64,000 nucleotides of DNA from positions 2,728,001 to 2,792,000 of the forward strand of contig NZ_CP089309.1 in the NCBI RefSeq assembly GCF_021228795.1. The letters run 5' to 3'. The position numbers and the translations under genes were made by a program. This document shows positions 9,576-19,114 of this stretch, in pieces. Each line of letters begins with the position of its first letter. The first letter of the stretch is position 1. A model generated the notes under the pieces. The model made no database searches, had not been told where the DNA came from, and saw nothing but the letters and a program-made list of their open reading frames with translations. Source of the stretch: Thiocapsa bogorovii. GTDB taxonomy: Bacteria; Pseudomonadota; Gammaproteobacteria; Chromatiales; Chromatiaceae.

Positions 9576-9934
9576 GGCTGAGGCGGTCCCGGGTAGGATG
9601 GCTGATCTGAAGTTCCGAAGGCTCGAAATCGGCCGGAGTGTGGCAACACCGGCGGATCAAATCAAATCCGGCCGAGGTGTACCGAGCACACATGGGTTTT
9701 TCAGAACGCAGGGTACGTCCCGCGCGCGCCGAGACAAGGCGCGCCGACAAGGCGTAGCGGTCACTCCGGCGCGGATGCGCAACGCCGGCTAGGCGTGCGC
9801 GGGGCGTGCAATGCATCGGAAAACGCAGGTGCGCTCGGTATATCATGCCGCATCGAAGGTGTCGCCCGGGCCGGCACGCGCGATTGCCGACGCGGAGCCG
9901 GTCATAGCCACAAGTGGCGGAAGGAGGGTTCTCA
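9576..9934. other. Intergenic region, nothing supported
   Basis: 359 bases between divergent mgtE and a GNAT gene. Frames present are Arg-rich and lack family features. It should contain both promoters. Confidence 0.4.
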
Positions 9935-10531
9935 ATGTCCGAGTTGCATGTCGAGTGCCGCACGGGAGCGGATCTGATCGCCGACTTGCCGGCGCTGGCT
10001 CGCCTGCGCATCCGTGTCTTCCGTGAGTACCCCTATCTCTACGAGGGTGACGCGGAATACGAAGAGCGCTATCTGCGGACCTATGCCGAGGCACCGGACG
10101 GACTCGTCGTACTGGTGCGCGACGGCGCTCGGGTGGTGGGTGCCTCGAGCGCTCTGCCGCTTGCGGCCGAGCCCCCGAATGTGGTCGAGCCCTTCAGGAC
10201 GCACGGCTATGCGCCCGAGCGGATCTTCTACTACGGCGAATCGGTCCTGCTGCCGGAGTACCGAGGGCTAGGGCTCGGCCGGCGCTTTTTCGACGAGCGC
10301 GAGGCCCATACCCGCAGACTCGGCCGATTCGACTTCGCCTGTTTCTGCGCCGTGGAGCGACCCACCGACCACCCGCGACGTCCAGCGGATTATCGCCCGC
10401 TCGACGGCCTTTGGGAGAAACAGGGCTTCGTGAAACAACCGCAGTTGCGCACGACCTTCTCCTGGCGCGATCTCGACGAGACCGAAGAAACGCCTAAACC
10501 GATGGTGTTCTGGCTCAAGCGCCTTGACTGA
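9935..10531 (+). CDS. GNAT family N-acetyltransferase
   Basis: 198 residues from the ATG at 9935, chosen because GGAAGGAGG lies just upstream; a GTG seven codons earlier overlaps that ribosome binding site. The acetyl-CoA pyrophosphate loop is seen in LPEYRGLGLGRRFFDE (about residues 107-122), following a beta strand with YYGESVLL. Family members transfer an acetyl group to a small molecule or protein amine; the substrate is unknown. The next gene starts 17 bases after the stop, so the two are probably co-transcribed. Confidence 0.85.
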   Translation: MSELHVECRTGADLIADLPALARLRIRVFREYPYLYEGDAEYEERYLRTYAEAPDGLVVLVRDGARVVGASSALPLAAEPPNVVEPFRTHGYAPERIFYYGESVLLPEYRGLGLGRRFFDEREAHTRRLGRFDFACFCAVERPTDHPRRPADYRPLDGLWEKQGFVKQPQLRTTFSWRDLDETEETPKPMVFWLKRLD

Positions 10532-10548
10532 GACACAAGACAGGACCC

Positions 10549-11766
10549 ATGTCCCAAACCACCGCACCTCGTCGGGATTGGATCCCGCAAGGCATTGCCT
10601 TGGCCCTGATCGCCTTGCTCGGCACCCTGCCCTTTTGGCTGACCGATCTGGACATTCAGGCCGCCGCGCTCTTCTATCACCCGGAGGCGGACGACCCTTG
10701 GTACGAGGCTCAAGCACCGCTGTGGTCCTTCCTCTATGTCGCCTCGCCGCTCTTGACCGGCTTCGTCATGCTCGGCGGACTGCTGGTTCTCGGTGCCGGG
10801 GCGGTCTGGAAGTCGTTCAGGCAGCTGCGCTGCTACGCGATCCTGTTGATCGCCGCGACCGTGCTGGGACCCGGTCTGATCGTCAACGGTGTCTTCAAGG
10901 ACAACTGGGGGCGGCCAAGGCCGCACCAGATCGAGCAGCTCGGCGGAACACGCGACTATATTCCTCCGCTCGCGATCTCCGAGCACGGCGACGGAAAGTC
11001 CTTCCCCTGCGGGCACAGCTCGATCGGCTACATGCTCGGTGTCTTCTTCATCATTTGGCGCAGACGCAGGCCGGTGCTCGCCTGGACGGCGCTGGCCGGC
11101 TCGCTCGCCTTCGGCACCCTGCTCGGGATCGGGCGGATCGCGGCGGGCGATCACTTCCTCTCGGACGTGATCTGGTCAGGGGTTATCGCCTACGGGATTG
11201 CCTGGGGGCTTTACTATTTCGTCCTGCGCATCCCGCGGCGCGAGGCCGCCGAGGCGGCGGCACCGCCCTCGCCGATGCCCGAGTTGCGACGTCCGAAGCT
11301 CACGGCGGTGATCTATATGCTCGTCGCAGCCCTGATGATCGGGGCCATGCTGTTGGCCACACCGCTGAAGAACGTCCAGATCCAATGGGTCCGGCCGGGC
11401 GATTTCGATCCGCCGCCCAAGGTCCTTCGCCTGGTCGCCGATCAGGCTTACGTGATCCTCTTCTGGCCGGGCGGGGCGCACCGCACGGCCGAGATGCGCT
11501 TGGAGGCGCGCGGATTCGGGCTGCCCTGGAGCAAGGTCGAATCCGAAGTCACCAATGACCACCGGATGCTGACCTATCGGATCAGCCATCAGGGGATCTT
11601 CACCGAGAAGGACACCAAAATCGTCATGGGGATCGTCGCGAACGACTGGGATCGGGTCGAGGTTCGGATCGACTCCGGCGACATCCGGCTCCATCCCTCT
11701 CAGGACCCGCTTCCCGAGCTCGACCTGCAGACGGGAGACGGCGAGGTGATCCGAGTCGACCCCTGA
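10549..11766 (+). CDS. PAP2-superfamily phosphatase with a C-terminal extra domain
   Basis: 405 residues. The first about 230 form a PAP2 (type 2 phosphatidic acid phosphatase) membrane domain. Motif C1 is KDNWGRPRP, C2 is PCGHS, where Cys replaces the usual Ser of PSGH, and C3 is GRIAAGDHFLSD with the catalytic His. A further membrane helix (about 263-282) is followed by about 120 residues predicted outside the membrane, rich in beta-type sequence, that I cannot assign. Likely a lipid or isoprenoid phosphate phosphatase at the periplasmic face. It precedes the urease accessory genes by 90 bases; a functional link is not evident. Confidence 0.85.
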   Translation: MSQTTAPRRDWIPQGIALALIALLGTLPFWLTDLDIQAAALFYHPEADDPWYEAQAPLWSFLYVASPLLTGFVMLGGLLVLGAGAVWKSFRQLRCYAILLIAATVLGPGLIVNGVFKDNWGRPRPHQIEQLGGTRDYIPPLAISEHGDGKSFPCGHSSIGYMLGVFFIIWRRRRPVLAWTALAGSLAFGTLLGIGRIAAGDHFLSDVIWSGVIAYGIAWGLYYFVLRIPRREAAEAAAPPSPMPELRRPKLTAVIYMLVAALMIGAMLLATPLKNVQIQWVRPGDFDPPPKVLRLVADQAYVILFWPGGAHRTAEMRLEARGFGLPWSKVESEVTNDHRMLTYRISHQGIFTEKDTKIVMGIVANDWDRVEVRIDSGDIRLHPSQDPLPELDLQTGDGEVIRVDP

Positions 11767-11856
11767 GCGGCGAGTTGCGCAGATACCGAGCACACGTTTT
11801 ACCGACCGACAACCACCTGCGAGGATCGCAGTCTTGACCACAAACGGGGCGAAGCC

Positions 11857-12333
11857 GTGCCGCAAACCGAACCCTTGATCCGCTTCATCCGCACGACCGC
11901 CGCGGACATCCCGGCGGACGTGACCCTCACGCTCACGTTGGAGCAGCGGACTCGCTGTCGGCTGCGCGTCATGCTCGACGACGGTCGGGAGGCCGGACTC
12001 TTCCTGCCGCGGGGCACCGTTCTGCATCATGGGGACGCGCTGATCGCCGAAGACGGATTGGTCGCACGCATCATCGCGGCACCCGAGCCTCTTTCGCGGG
12101 TCGAGAGCGCAGACCCGTTGCTGCTCGCGCGCGCCTGTTATCACCTCGGCAACCGACATGTCCCTCTGCAGATCGACCCCGGGCGCCTCAGCTACCGACA
12201 AGATCAGGTCCTCGACGAGATGGTGCGCGGTCTCGGTCTCGAGGTCAGCCTCGTGGATGCCGGATTCGAGCCCGAGTCCGGTGCCTACGGCGGTCAGGGT
12301 GCGGATCATTCCGGCCATGCACACGAGCACTGA
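11857..12333 (+). CDS. ureE: Urease accessory protein UreE (nickel metallochaperone)
   Basis: 158 residues. N-terminal peptide-binding domain with RTRCRLRVMLDDGREAGLFL and GTVLHHGDAL, then a metal-binding domain with ACYHLGNRHVPLQI, whose His is the conserved Ni ligand of UreE dimers. It ends in a short His-containing tail (GHAHEH), a common Ni-storage feature. UreE delivers nickel to the UreG/UreF/UreD-urease complex. ureF overlaps its 3' end by 17 bases, giving the order ureE-ureF-ureG. Structural genes ureABC and ureD are not in the window. Confidence 0.95.
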   Translation: MPQTEPLIRFIRTTAADIPADVTLTLTLEQRTRCRLRVMLDDGREAGLFLPRGTVLHHGDALIAEDGLVARIIAAPEPLSRVESADPLLLARACYHLGNRHVPLQIDPGRLSYRQDQVLDEMVRGLGLEVSLVDAGFEPESGAYGGQGADHSGHAHEH

Positions 12334-13003
12334 GGGGGCCCTGCCCTTATTGCGCCTGCTGCACCTGGTCAGCCCCTCGCTGCCCGTCGGCGGCTTCACC
12401 TACTCGCAGGGCATCGAATGGGCGGTGGAGAACGGTTGGATCCGCGATGCCGACGACCTGGAGGCATGGATGGCCCACCAACTGCGGAGCGCCCTTCCTG
12501 ACCTGGACCTCCCGCTCTTGGTGCGGATGCAGGCTGCGACGCTTGAGCGCGATCAAGCGGTGATGTCCGGTTGGGTGGACATCCTTTTAGCCGGTCGAGA
12601 AACGGCCGAGCTGCGGCGCGAGGAGTCGGACCGCGGACGCGCGCTCGCCGATCTGATCATCGCCTGGGGGCTGGAAGACGCGCTCGCGTGGAAACCGCAG
12701 CTCGCCCGGAGTCAGACCGCCGGCTTCGCCTTCGCGGCGGCATCATGGCGGATCGAGCCGCGCGACGCGGCGACGGGCTATGCCTGGAGCTGGCTCGAGA
12801 ATCTCGTCCTGGCCGGGATCAAGCTTGTACCCTTGGGACAGACGCGCGGCCAACAGACTCTGGCGCGCCTGGCAACGCTCATCCCGAGCGCCGTCGTTGC
12901 GGCCCTAGAGGTCGCGGACGAGGAGATCGGCACCTCGACACCGGCCCTCGCGATCGCGAGCTCCGCTCACGAGACCCAATACACTCGCTTGTTTCGTTCC
13001 TGA
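12317..13003 (+). CDS. ureF: Urease accessory protein UreF
   Basis: 228 residues from the ATG at 12317. The start is placed by the family N-terminus, [25 protein letters not shown], one of the most conserved UreF segments; the frame extends further upstream but only as a shadow of ureE. The protein is all-helical and scaffolds UreG on the urease apoprotein to insert the Ni-containing carbamylated-lysine centre. The C-terminus retains the conserved [10 protein letters not shown] end. The stop is 10 bases from the ureG start. Confidence 0.95.
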   Translation: MHTSTEGALPLLRLLHLVSPSLPVGGFTYSQGIEWAVENGWIRDADDLEAWMAHQLRSALPDLDLPLLVRMQAATLERDQAVMSGWVDILLAGRETAELRREESDRGRALADLIIAWGLEDALAWKPQLARSQTAGFAFAAASWRIEPRDAATGYAWSWLENLVLAGIKLVPLGQTRGQQTLARLATLIPSAVVAALEVADEEIGTSTPALAIASSAHETQYTRLFRS

Positions 13004-13013
13004 AGGAGACACC

Positions 13014-13628
13014 ATGGTCGATGCAACACCCCTGCGCGTCGGTGTCGGCGGTCCCGTCGGCTCCGGCAAGACAGCCCTGCTGGATGCGCTTTGCAAGGCG
13101 CTGCGAGACCGCTACCAGTTGGCGGTGGTCACTAACGACATCTATACGCGCGAAGACGCCGAGTTCCTGATCCGTTCGCAAGCCCTGCCGGTCGAGCGCA
13201 TCGTCGGCGTGGAAACCGGCGGCTGTCCGCATACCGCCATTCGCGAGGACGCATCGATGAACCTGGCAGCGGTGGAGGATCTGCAGATCCGCTTCCCGGA
13301 TCTCGATCTCGTCTTCATCGAGAGCGGCGGCGATAACCTCGCCGCGACCTTCAGCCCGGAGCTCGCGGATCTGACCATCTATGTGATCGACGTCGCCGAG
13401 GGCGAGAAGATCCCGCGCAAGGGTGGGCCCGGCATCACCCGCTCGGACCTCCTCGTCATCAACAAGATCGATCTGGCGCCCTACGTAGGCGCATCGCTGG
13501 AGGTTATGGAGCGCGACTCCAAACGCATGCGCGGCGAGCGGCCGTTCGTCTTCACGAATCTGCGCACCGGCGAGGGACTTGAGCGGGTTCTCGACTTCAT
13601 CGAGCATCAAGGGATGCTCGGGGCTTAA
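13014..13628 (+). CDS. ureG: Urease accessory GTPase UreG
   Basis: 204 residues. SIMIBI-class GTPase with P-loop GPVGSGKT (residues 13-20), the Cys-Pro-His metal motif in [15 protein letters not shown] (about 65-79), [16 protein letters not shown] and the NKID guanine-specificity motif. GTP hydrolysis drives Ni transfer into urease. Start ATG follows AAGGAGA. The TAA stop (13626-13628) is embedded in the left end of the repeat element described at 13625-13711. Confidence 0.97.
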   Translation: MVDATPLRVGVGGPVGSGKTALLDALCKALRDRYQLAVVTNDIYTREDAEFLIRSQALPVERIVGVETGGCPHTAIREDASMNLAAVEDLQIRFPDLDLVFIESGGDNLAATFSPELADLTIYVIDVAEGEKIPRKGGPGITRSDLLVINKIDLAPYVGASLEVMERDSKRMRGERPFVFTNLRTGEGLERVLDFIEHQGMLGA

Positions 13629-13711
13629 ACCGCGCCCGGCGCAATGTGCGATATTTTTGGATGGGATCAGCCCCGGCGGACTTTGCAACCGCTGGAGTCG
13701 GCGCGGTTTAA
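13625..13711 (+). repeat. TAAACCGCG-bounded element, copy A (overlaps the ureG stop)
   Basis: About 87 bases beginning TTAAACCGCG (13625-13634) and ending CGCGGTTTAA (13702-13711), so the ends are inverted. The left end contains the ureG stop codon. A further half-site TTTTAAACCGC follows at 13731. Similar elements lie at the 3' ends of yaiI, thiG and hypA; see findings. Confidence 0.7.
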
Positions 13712-13822
13712 GATATTAAAAAATACATTGTTTTAAACCGCATCATTCTACGGGCTGTCGACGCGCCATGGGTTAGGTTGACGTCCGAGAAGAAGCATTT
13801 CGACTGCGCATGCCCGGAAGAA

Positions 13823-13840
13823 GGGCGAATTCACTCGCCC
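13823..13840 (-). terminator. Probable terminator for moaE
   Basis: On the minus strand GGGCGA and TCGCCC (13835-13840 and 13823-13828) form a short stem directly after the moaE stop, followed by TTCTTCC. The stem is short, so confidence is limited. Confidence 0.45.
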
Positions 13841-14311
13841 CTACGGATCGGTGGATCCCTCCGCCCAGCGCCGTGCCGCTTCATCGTCCGTCACGCGTGC
13901 ATCGACCCACCGTTCGCCCTGCGCGGTTTGCTCCTTCTTCCAAAAGGGCGCGCGGGTCTTGAGGTAGTCGATCAGAAACTCGCAGGCACGAAAGGCCTCG
14001 CCGCGGTGCCGACTGCTGACACCCACGAACACGATCGGATCCTGCGGCCTCAGTTCGCCGACCCGATGCAGGATGCTGATGTCCTCAAGATCCCAGCGTT
14101 GCGCGGCCTCCTCGGCGATCGCGCCGAGTGCCTTCTCGGTCATCCCCGGATAGTGCTCCAGGGTCATGGCGGCCACCTCGACACCTTCGTTGATGTCGCG
14201 CATCAAGCCGACAAAGGTGACCACGGCGCCGACCTGCGGCTTGCCGCGGGAGAGAATTTTTTGCTCCTCCGCAATGTCGAACAGATCGCGTTGAACTCGA
14301 ATGCGTTGCAT
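13841..14311 (-). CDS. moaE: Molybdopterin synthase catalytic (large) subunit MoaE
   Basis: 156 residues. MoaE transfers sulfur from MoaD thiocarboxylate to precursor Z (cPMP) to build the molybdopterin dithiolene. Visible family motifs are GAVVTFVGLMRD, LEHYPGMTEK, IVFVGVSSRHRGEAF and LKTRAPFWKKE, the last with the catalytic lysines. Length is normal. It is alone here; moaD is not adjacent. Confidence 0.95.
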   Translation of the reverse strand: MQRIRVQRDLFDIAEEQKILSRGKPQVGAVVTFVGLMRDINEGVEVAAMTLEHYPGMTEKALGAIAEEAAQRWDLEDISILHRVGELRPQDPIVFVGVSSRHRGEAFRACEFLIDYLKTRAPFWKKEQTAQGERWVDARVTDDEAARRWAEGSTDP

Positions 14312-14547
14312 GTCCGGTTTCTCCGACGCTGGTCACCGGGGCTCGTCCGCGGCCTTAACGGTCCACTCGGCAGGGGTATCCGCGGGATTCTATACTTCTG
14401 AAGGCAAACGTTTGGCCCGGACCCTCACCGGTTTTTGCTCCGGGTGGGGCGTCGCCCCCGCGGAGGAAACTGCTCAGCGGCGAATCATGCTTGATAGCGT
14501 CATCCGAGTCCCTGTTTCGGTCGACCATCCACCAAGAGGAAACGACG

Positions 14548-14973
14548 ATGAACTGGAAAGAACAACTCGACAAAGCGGTTGCTGCGGTGAAAGAGGCCGC
14601 TACCAGCGAGAACGCACGGGATATCGCGGGGAGGGCAAAATCGGCGGCCATCGGTCTGGTCGACAAGGTCAAGACCGGCGCGGTCGATGCCGCCGATGCC
14701 TTCGTCGAGGCCAATCGTGATCCCTCCGCGCTTTCGGTGCGCTTCCTGAACGCCGACCTGACCGTGCTCTCGCCCGCGGAGGGCATCTCGATCACCAGAC
14801 CGGATGCGGCCACCCTTGTGGTCGACGATGGTACGGGGAATGGCCTTGTCATCAACGCGGGGGCCGATCCCGCCTATGTTGCCGAGACCATTGGAACCGT
14901 CGCCAGGCTGAGCGGCAATACCTTCGACTTGGGTCAGGAAGACGGTATCAACGTCGTCGTGACCAAATTCTGA
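14548..14973 (+). CDS. Conserved-looking protein of unknown function
   Basis: 141 residues from the ATG at 14548, preceded by AAGAGGAAAC. Residues 1-60 are predicted amphipathic helix rich in Ala/Lys (EQLDKAVAAVKEAA, GRAKSAAIGLVDKVKTGAVDAADAF), resembling apolipoprotein-like or coiled membrane-associated segments. The second half is beta-rich, with ADLTVLSP and TLVVDDGTGNGLVIN. No signal peptide. I do not recognise a family. A perfect stem-loop follows the stop. Confidence 0.65.
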   Translation: MNWKEQLDKAVAAVKEAATSENARDIAGRAKSAAIGLVDKVKTGAVDAADAFVEANRDPSALSVRFLNADLTVLSPAEGISITRPDAATLVVDDGTGNGLVINAGADPAYVAETIGTVARLSGNTFDLGQEDGINVVVTKF

Positions 14974-14983
14974 TCGGTCCGAG

Positions 14984-15009
14984 TCGCGAGGCGCCGAAGC
15001 GCCTCGCGA
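14984..15009. terminator. Stem-loop after the 14548 gene
   Basis: TCGCGAGGCGC (14984-14994) and GCGCCTCGCGA (14999-15009) form an 11-bp perfect stem with loop CGAA, 10 bases after a stop codon. No strong T-run follows. Confidence 0.6.
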
Positions 15010-15022
15010 TGATCATTCAACG

Positions 15023-15277
15023 ATGCCTCCGCTCATCTCGCGAATCGCCGGGTGGCCCCGCCGTGTCATCCACTGGCTCTGTAGCGGGCGAGCCGACTAC
15101 GCCGCCTTCCAGAGGCGCAAATCGACACGGGCCCACCGCGCACGACGCACGCTCTGTCTGTTTGTCTGGAGCGGTGCCGCCATCTTGATGCTGCTTTGCC
15201 CGAGCCCGGGCTGTATCGCGACCTTCATCCTGATCGCGACGTTCGTGAGCTTCTCGCTCTTGGACGAACATGCTTAA
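15023..15277 (+). CDS. Small membrane protein, unknown
   Basis: 84 residues. A basic N-terminal half (RRKSTRAHRARRTLCL) precedes a hydrophobic C-terminal half of one or two helices (about 46-80). The composition is typical of small inner-membrane proteins, but there is no recognised domain. It converges on the NnrU-like gene, with 7 bases between the stops. It could be spurious. Confidence 0.4.
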   Translation: MPPLISRIAGWPRRVIHWLCSGRADYAAFQRRKSTRAHRARRTLCLFVWSGAAILMLLCPSPGCIATFILIATFVSFSLLDEHA

Positions 15278-15284
15278 TCCTCGG

Positions 15285-15857
15285 TTACCCGATCGGTGCC
15301 ACGCCCATCAGGACCTTGTGCAGCCAGAACATGAAGAGGAAATAGAGCCCGATGCCGCCGATGATCGCAATCGCGTCGTTCACCTGGTTGGGAGGCGCGC
15401 CGTAGACGGTCGGGGTTGTGCGGCGCTTCAGCGAGATCCGGTCGGCGACCGCCCAGGCGAGGAAGGTTCCGAACAACAGGACGTCGGGGAGCGTTCCGTT
15501 GGCCAGCAGATGGGCCGTCGCCCAGATCTTCACCGCGAGCAACATCGGATGCTTGGTCGCGGACTGGATCCGACCGGGAAGATAGGCAGCCAACAGCAGC
15601 GGAAAGACCGGCACCATCAACAACAGGCTGATATGCCGCATCCAGACCGGCGGTTCGTAAACGATGACGGGCGACAGGCGAGCGGCCCCGTATCCAGAAA
15701 CGATCAAATAAAACCCGATCAGGGCCATGAGCCCATAGACGGCTTTCCATGGGATCTCGCCGAATCGCGCGACCAGGTCGGTCCGCCACTGACTGTTGAT
15801 GATGGACACCGAATGAATCCCGAGAAACAGGATCAAACCGAGGACGAGTACTGCCAT
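15285..15857 (-). CDS. NnrU family membrane protein
   Basis: 190 residues from the ATG at 15857, preceded on the minus strand by GGAGGAATCCTCGG. The start is also supported because the upstream extension is non-hydrophobic and Arg-rich. Five to six membrane helices carry NnrU-family features: LILFLGIHS at the N-terminus, YGLMALIGFYLIVSGYG, HPMLLAVKIWATAHLLANG and the LKRRTTPTVYG cytosolic loop. NnrU proteins were named from denitrification clusters and are related to isoprenylcysteine methyltransferase-like membrane enzymes; the true role is unsettled. Confidence 0.85.
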   Translation of the reverse strand: MAVLVLGLILFLGIHSVSIINSQWRTDLVARFGEIPWKAVYGLMALIGFYLIVSGYGAARLSPVIVYEPPVWMRHISLLLMVPVFPLLLAAYLPGRIQSATKHPMLLAVKIWATAHLLANGTLPDVLLFGTFLAWAVADRISLKRRTTPTVYGAPPNQVNDAIAIIGGIGLYFLFMFWLHKVLMGVAPIG

Positions 15858-16021
15858 CCGAGGATTCCTCCAAGACCATTGAAAAATCGGATTCCCTAAA
15901 CAACGTCCGACGCGACCTGCGACGTTGTCGCGAGGATTCCGCCTCGCGCCGGCGCAGTTTGAGCTGCGCTGCCGGACGCGATCGTGCGAGACAGTTCCTC
16001 CGAATTTTGAAAAAACCATCT

Positions 16022-16102
16022 CAACCGCGTCTTGCAGTCATCGTGGATCGCGACAAGCTCCATCCCGCTTGCGGCCGTGCGGATCACGCCGAACGCGGTT
16101 TC
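16022..16102 (-). repeat. TAAACCGCG-type element, copy D (degenerate, overlaps the 3' end of yaiI)
   Basis: On the minus strand it starts AAACCGCGTT (16101 downwards), inside the last codons of the yaiI-like gene, and ends GACGCGGTTGAG near 16022. Spacing of the inverted ends matches the other copies, and the sequence near its left end (CGTTCGGCG) resembles copy A. Three or four end positions differ from the consensus. Confidence 0.5.
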
Positions 16103-16542
16103 GATCTGGCAAGAAACGCATCCAAGGCGTTCGCGAACGCCTGCCGATCGCGCGGCCCGAAGGCGGGCGGCCCGCCGATGTTGATACCGCTGCCGCGCAG
16201 GGTGTCCATGAAGTCGCGCATCGTCAATCGCTCGCGGATATTGTCCTTGGTATAGAGCTCGCCGCGGGGATTTAGGGCTTGGCCGCCCCCGTCGATGACC
16301 TCCGCCGCGAGCGGGATGTCCGCGGTGACGACCAGGTCACCGGGGTTGAGTCGCTTCAGGATCTCGTTGTCGGCCACGTCGAACCCGGCGGAGACGCGCA
16401 CGGAACCCACCAAGGGCGAGGGCGGCGTGCTCACCGGCCCGTTCGCCACCAGCGTGACCTGAACGCCGAGCCGTTCCGAGGCGCGAAAGAGGATCTCCTT
16501 CACGGCATTCGGACAGGCGTCGGCGTCGACCCAGATCTCCAC
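16084..16542 (-). CDS. YaiI/YqxD family protein (UPF0178, DUF188)
   Basis: 152 residues. The family's hallmark N-terminus [19 protein letters not shown] is present, followed by [41 protein letters not shown] and the [13 protein letters not shown] end. The fold is a PIN-like putative nuclease domain; no biochemical role is established. The last codons (SKPRSA) lie inside a repeat element, so its natural C-terminus may have been replaced by that insertion. Its start is 14 bases from the end of glgB on the same strand, so the two could be co-transcribed. Confidence 0.9.
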   Translation of the reverse strand: MEIWVDADACPNAVKEILFRASERLGVQVTLVANGPVSTPPSPLVGSVRVSAGFDVADNEILKRLNPGDLVVTADIPLAAEVIDGGGQALNPRGELYTKDNIRERLTMRDFMDTLRGSGINIGGPPAFGPRDRQAFANALDAFLARSKPRSA

Positions 16543-16556
16543 CTGTCTCGGTCCCG

Positions 16557-18842
16557 CTAGCTCGCCTCCGCCGCAACAGGTGACGCCGCCGGCAGGTCGT
16601 CGGCATCGGCGATCGAGCCGTCGGCCTCGCTTTCGATCGCGTCGTCGGGCGCGGGCTCGTGCACCAGAATTAGCCCGGCGAGCGGAGGCAAGGCGATCGG
16701 GATGGAGTAAGGGCGTCCCATCCAGCTCACCGGCTCGGCCTCGACACCGCCCTGGTTACCGACATTGCTGCCGCCGTAGAGCTCCGCGTCCGAGTTCAGT
16801 GCCTCGCGATAGAAGCCGGGCTCGGGTACACCGATGCGATAGTTGGTGCGCGGTACGGGAGTGAAGTTGAATGCGGCAGCCACGATCTGCTTGCCGGAAA
16901 GGTCCTTGCGCAGATAACTGAGCACGGACTGCGAGCTGTCGTGACAATCGATCCACTCGAACCCGGAGCTGTCGAAGTCGACCTCATACAGCGCGGGTTG
17001 CTCCCGGTAGAGCCGGTTGAGGTCCGCAACGATCTGCTTGATGCCTTCGTGCTGCGGACGCTCGAGCAGATCCCAGTCCATCGCCTCGTCGAAGTCCCAT
17101 TCGGCACCGTGTGCGAACTCGCAGCCCTGGAAGAGCAACTTCTTGCCCGGGTAGCTGAACATAAAGGTGTAGAGAAGTCGCAGGCTGGCGAATTTCTGCC
17201 AGGCATCACCAGGCATCTTGTCCAGCATGGACTTCTTTCCGTGCACGACCTCGTCGTGCGAGAAGGGGAGCACGAAGTTTTCAGTGAAAGCATAGAGAAG
17301 GCCGAACGTCAGCAGGTCGTGATGATAGTGACGATAGATCGGATCCTTCTGCATATAGGACAGGGTGTCGTGCATCCAACCCATATTCCATTTCATGCTG
17401 AAGCCGAGACCGCCGAGATAGGTCGGACGCGAGACCGCAGGCCACGCGGTCGACTCTTCTGCGATCATCAGGGTGCCGGGGTGCTGCTCATGAGTCACGG
17501 TATTGAGTTGGCGGATGAAATCCACGGCTTCGAGATTCTCGTTGCCGCCGTATTTGTTCGGGATCCATTCACCGGCATTGCGCGAATAGTCCAGATATAG
17601 CATGGAAGCGACGGCGTCCACGCGCAACCCGTCGAGATGGAACTCGTCGAGCCAATAGAGCGCACTCGACAGCAGAAAGTTCTTCACCTCGTTGCGGCCG
17701 AAATTGAAGATCAGGGTTCCCCAATCCTTGTGTTCACCCATCCGCGGATCGGCATGCTCGTAAAGGGCTGTACCGTCGAAACGCGCCAGGGCATAAGCGT
17801 CCTTCGGGAAATGCGCGGGCACCCAGTCCAGCAGCACGCCGATGCCCCGACGGTGCAGGTAATCGACGAAGAAGCGGAAGTCGTCCGGCGAGCCGAAACG
17901 GGCACTCGGCGCGAAATAACCGGTGCATTGATAACCCCAAGAGGCATCCAAGGGGTGTTCCGTAATGGGAAGAAGCTCGATATGGGTAAAGCCCAACTCG
18001 GTCACATAATCGGCGAGCTGCTTAGCAAGAACCCGGTAGTTGAGAAACTCTCCATTCGCCCCTCGCTGCCATGATCCGAGATGGACCTCGTAAACGGAAA
18101 AGGGCCGATGCTGCCAATCCGATTCCGCGCGAGCCGCCAGCCAACCCTGATCGGCCCAACGGAACCGGCTTTCCGGACAGATGAAACCGGCAGTCTGCGG
18201 GCGCTCCTGAAAGGCCTGTGCGTAGGGGTCGATCTTGACGTGGATGTTGGTCGCGCGATCGCGGATCTCGTACTTGTAGAAACCGCCTTGCCCGATCCCG
18301 GGGATGAACAACTCCCAAACGCCGGTTCCGCCTCGCACCCGCATCGGGTGGGCGCGCCCGTCCCACTGGTTGAAATCTCCGACGACGCTTACGCGCTCGG
18401 CACTCGGCGCCCAGACCGCGAACTGCACGCCCGATACGCCGTCGACATCGGTCAGGTGCGAGCCCAAAAACCGATAGGCATGCCAGTGACGCCCCTCGCC
18501 GAAGAGGTGGAGGTCGAAATCCGGGAGCTGGGGAGGAAAGCAGTAAGGATCGTGATGGACGTGATGTTCACCGGCGGCATCGACCCAGTCGATGCGATAA
18601 CGCTCGGGAACCTTGGACGCCGAGCCTTCCCAAAGGAATAAATCCGTTCCCTCGATCCGCGCGAAGGGCTCGGATGCCTCGACCAAGGTGACCGATTCGG
18701 CGCCCGGCAGGAACGCGCGGACCACTGCCCGATCGCCCTCGAGGTGCCGGCCGAGGACCTCGAACGGGTCGTGGTGACGCGCCTCGATGATGCGCTGCAA
18801 GGGTTCCGGAACCTTGGGGACTTGCTGTGTCGCGGTTGCCAT
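16557..18842 (-). CDS. glgB: 1,4-alpha-glucan branching enzyme GlgB
   Basis: 761 residues from the ATG at 18842 (AAGGA upstream). N-terminal branching-enzyme domain with HHDPFEVLG, then a CBM48 domain (about 120-215, [18 protein letters not shown]) and the GH13 barrel. Catalytic regions visible are [13 protein letters not shown] (nucleophile Asp), MIAEESTAW (acid/base Glu) and [14 protein letters not shown] (third acidic residue). GlgB forms alpha-1,6 branches in glycogen. The C-terminus has an acidic tail of about 30 residues ([15 protein letters not shown]...) beyond the usual end. Divergent from glgC. Confidence 0.96.
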   Translation of the reverse strand: MATATQQVPKVPEPLQRIIEARHHDPFEVLGRHLEGDRAVVRAFLPGAESVTLVEASEPFARIEGTDLFLWEGSASKVPERYRIDWVDAAGEHHVHHDPYCFPPQLPDFDLHLFGEGRHWHAYRFLGSHLTDVDGVSGVQFAVWAPSAERVSVVGDFNQWDGRAHPMRVRGGTGVWELFIPGIGQGGFYKYEIRDRATNIHVKIDPYAQAFQERPQTAGFICPESRFRWADQGWLAARAESDWQHRPFSVYEVHLGSWQRGANGEFLNYRVLAKQLADYVTELGFTHIELLPITEHPLDASWGYQCTGYFAPSARFGSPDDFRFFVDYLHRRGIGVLLDWVPAHFPKDAYALARFDGTALYEHADPRMGEHKDWGTLIFNFGRNEVKNFLLSSALYWLDEFHLDGLRVDAVASMLYLDYSRNAGEWIPNKYGGNENLEAVDFIRQLNTVTHEQHPGTLMIAEESTAWPAVSRPTYLGGLGFSMKWNMGWMHDTLSYMQKDPIYRHYHHDLLTFGLLYAFTENFVLPFSHDEVVHGKKSMLDKMPGDAWQKFASLRLLYTFMFSYPGKKLLFQGCEFAHGAEWDFDEAMDWDLLERPQHEGIKQIVADLNRLYREQPALYEVDFDSSGFEWIDCHDSSQSVLSYLRKDLSGKQIVAAAFNFTPVPRTNYRIGVPEPGFYREALNSDAELYGGSNVGNQGGVEAEPVSWMGRPYSIPIALPPLAGLILVHEPAPDDAIESEADGSIADADDLPAASPVAAEAS

Positions 18843-19114
18843 TCTGAAGTATTTCCTTCGCTGTCGGCTCTCGATGTCGCCTCTGATCGGCGCTGTCACG
18901 GAAACCGTTCGATATCGCGGCGCCACGCCCTGGATCTGCGGGTCGGCAGCAGGTGGGCGGACAGGTTCGGGGGTCTCGTCGGGATCGACGGCCCGAGGCG
19001 CGGCGAGGGGATCACCCGACCGCAGGGCAGTGTGCCGACGCTTCGTACCGTCTTGATGTTAACATAAGGGGGACTACTCTTAATGCCCTCGTCTAGACGA
19101 CAACAGGAGGACCT
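18843..19114. promoter_or_regulatory. Divergent glgB/glgC control region
   Basis: 272 bases separating the divergent glycogen genes. It must hold both promoters. An AT-rich patch TTGATGTTAACATAAG near 19052-19067 stands out in otherwise GC-rich sequence and is a candidate promoter core for glgC; the assignment is by inspection only. AGGAGG sits 8 bases before the glgC ATG. Confidence 0.4.

Noticed and set aside
8100-9581. 493-residue plus-strand frame opposite mgtE
   Set aside because: His/Arg/Gln-rich antisense shadow of a clear MgtE gene.
15896-15940. Inverted AACGTC/GACGTT near the start of the NnrU-like gene
   Set aside because: Short and imperfect; could not be tied to the repeat family or to a regulator.
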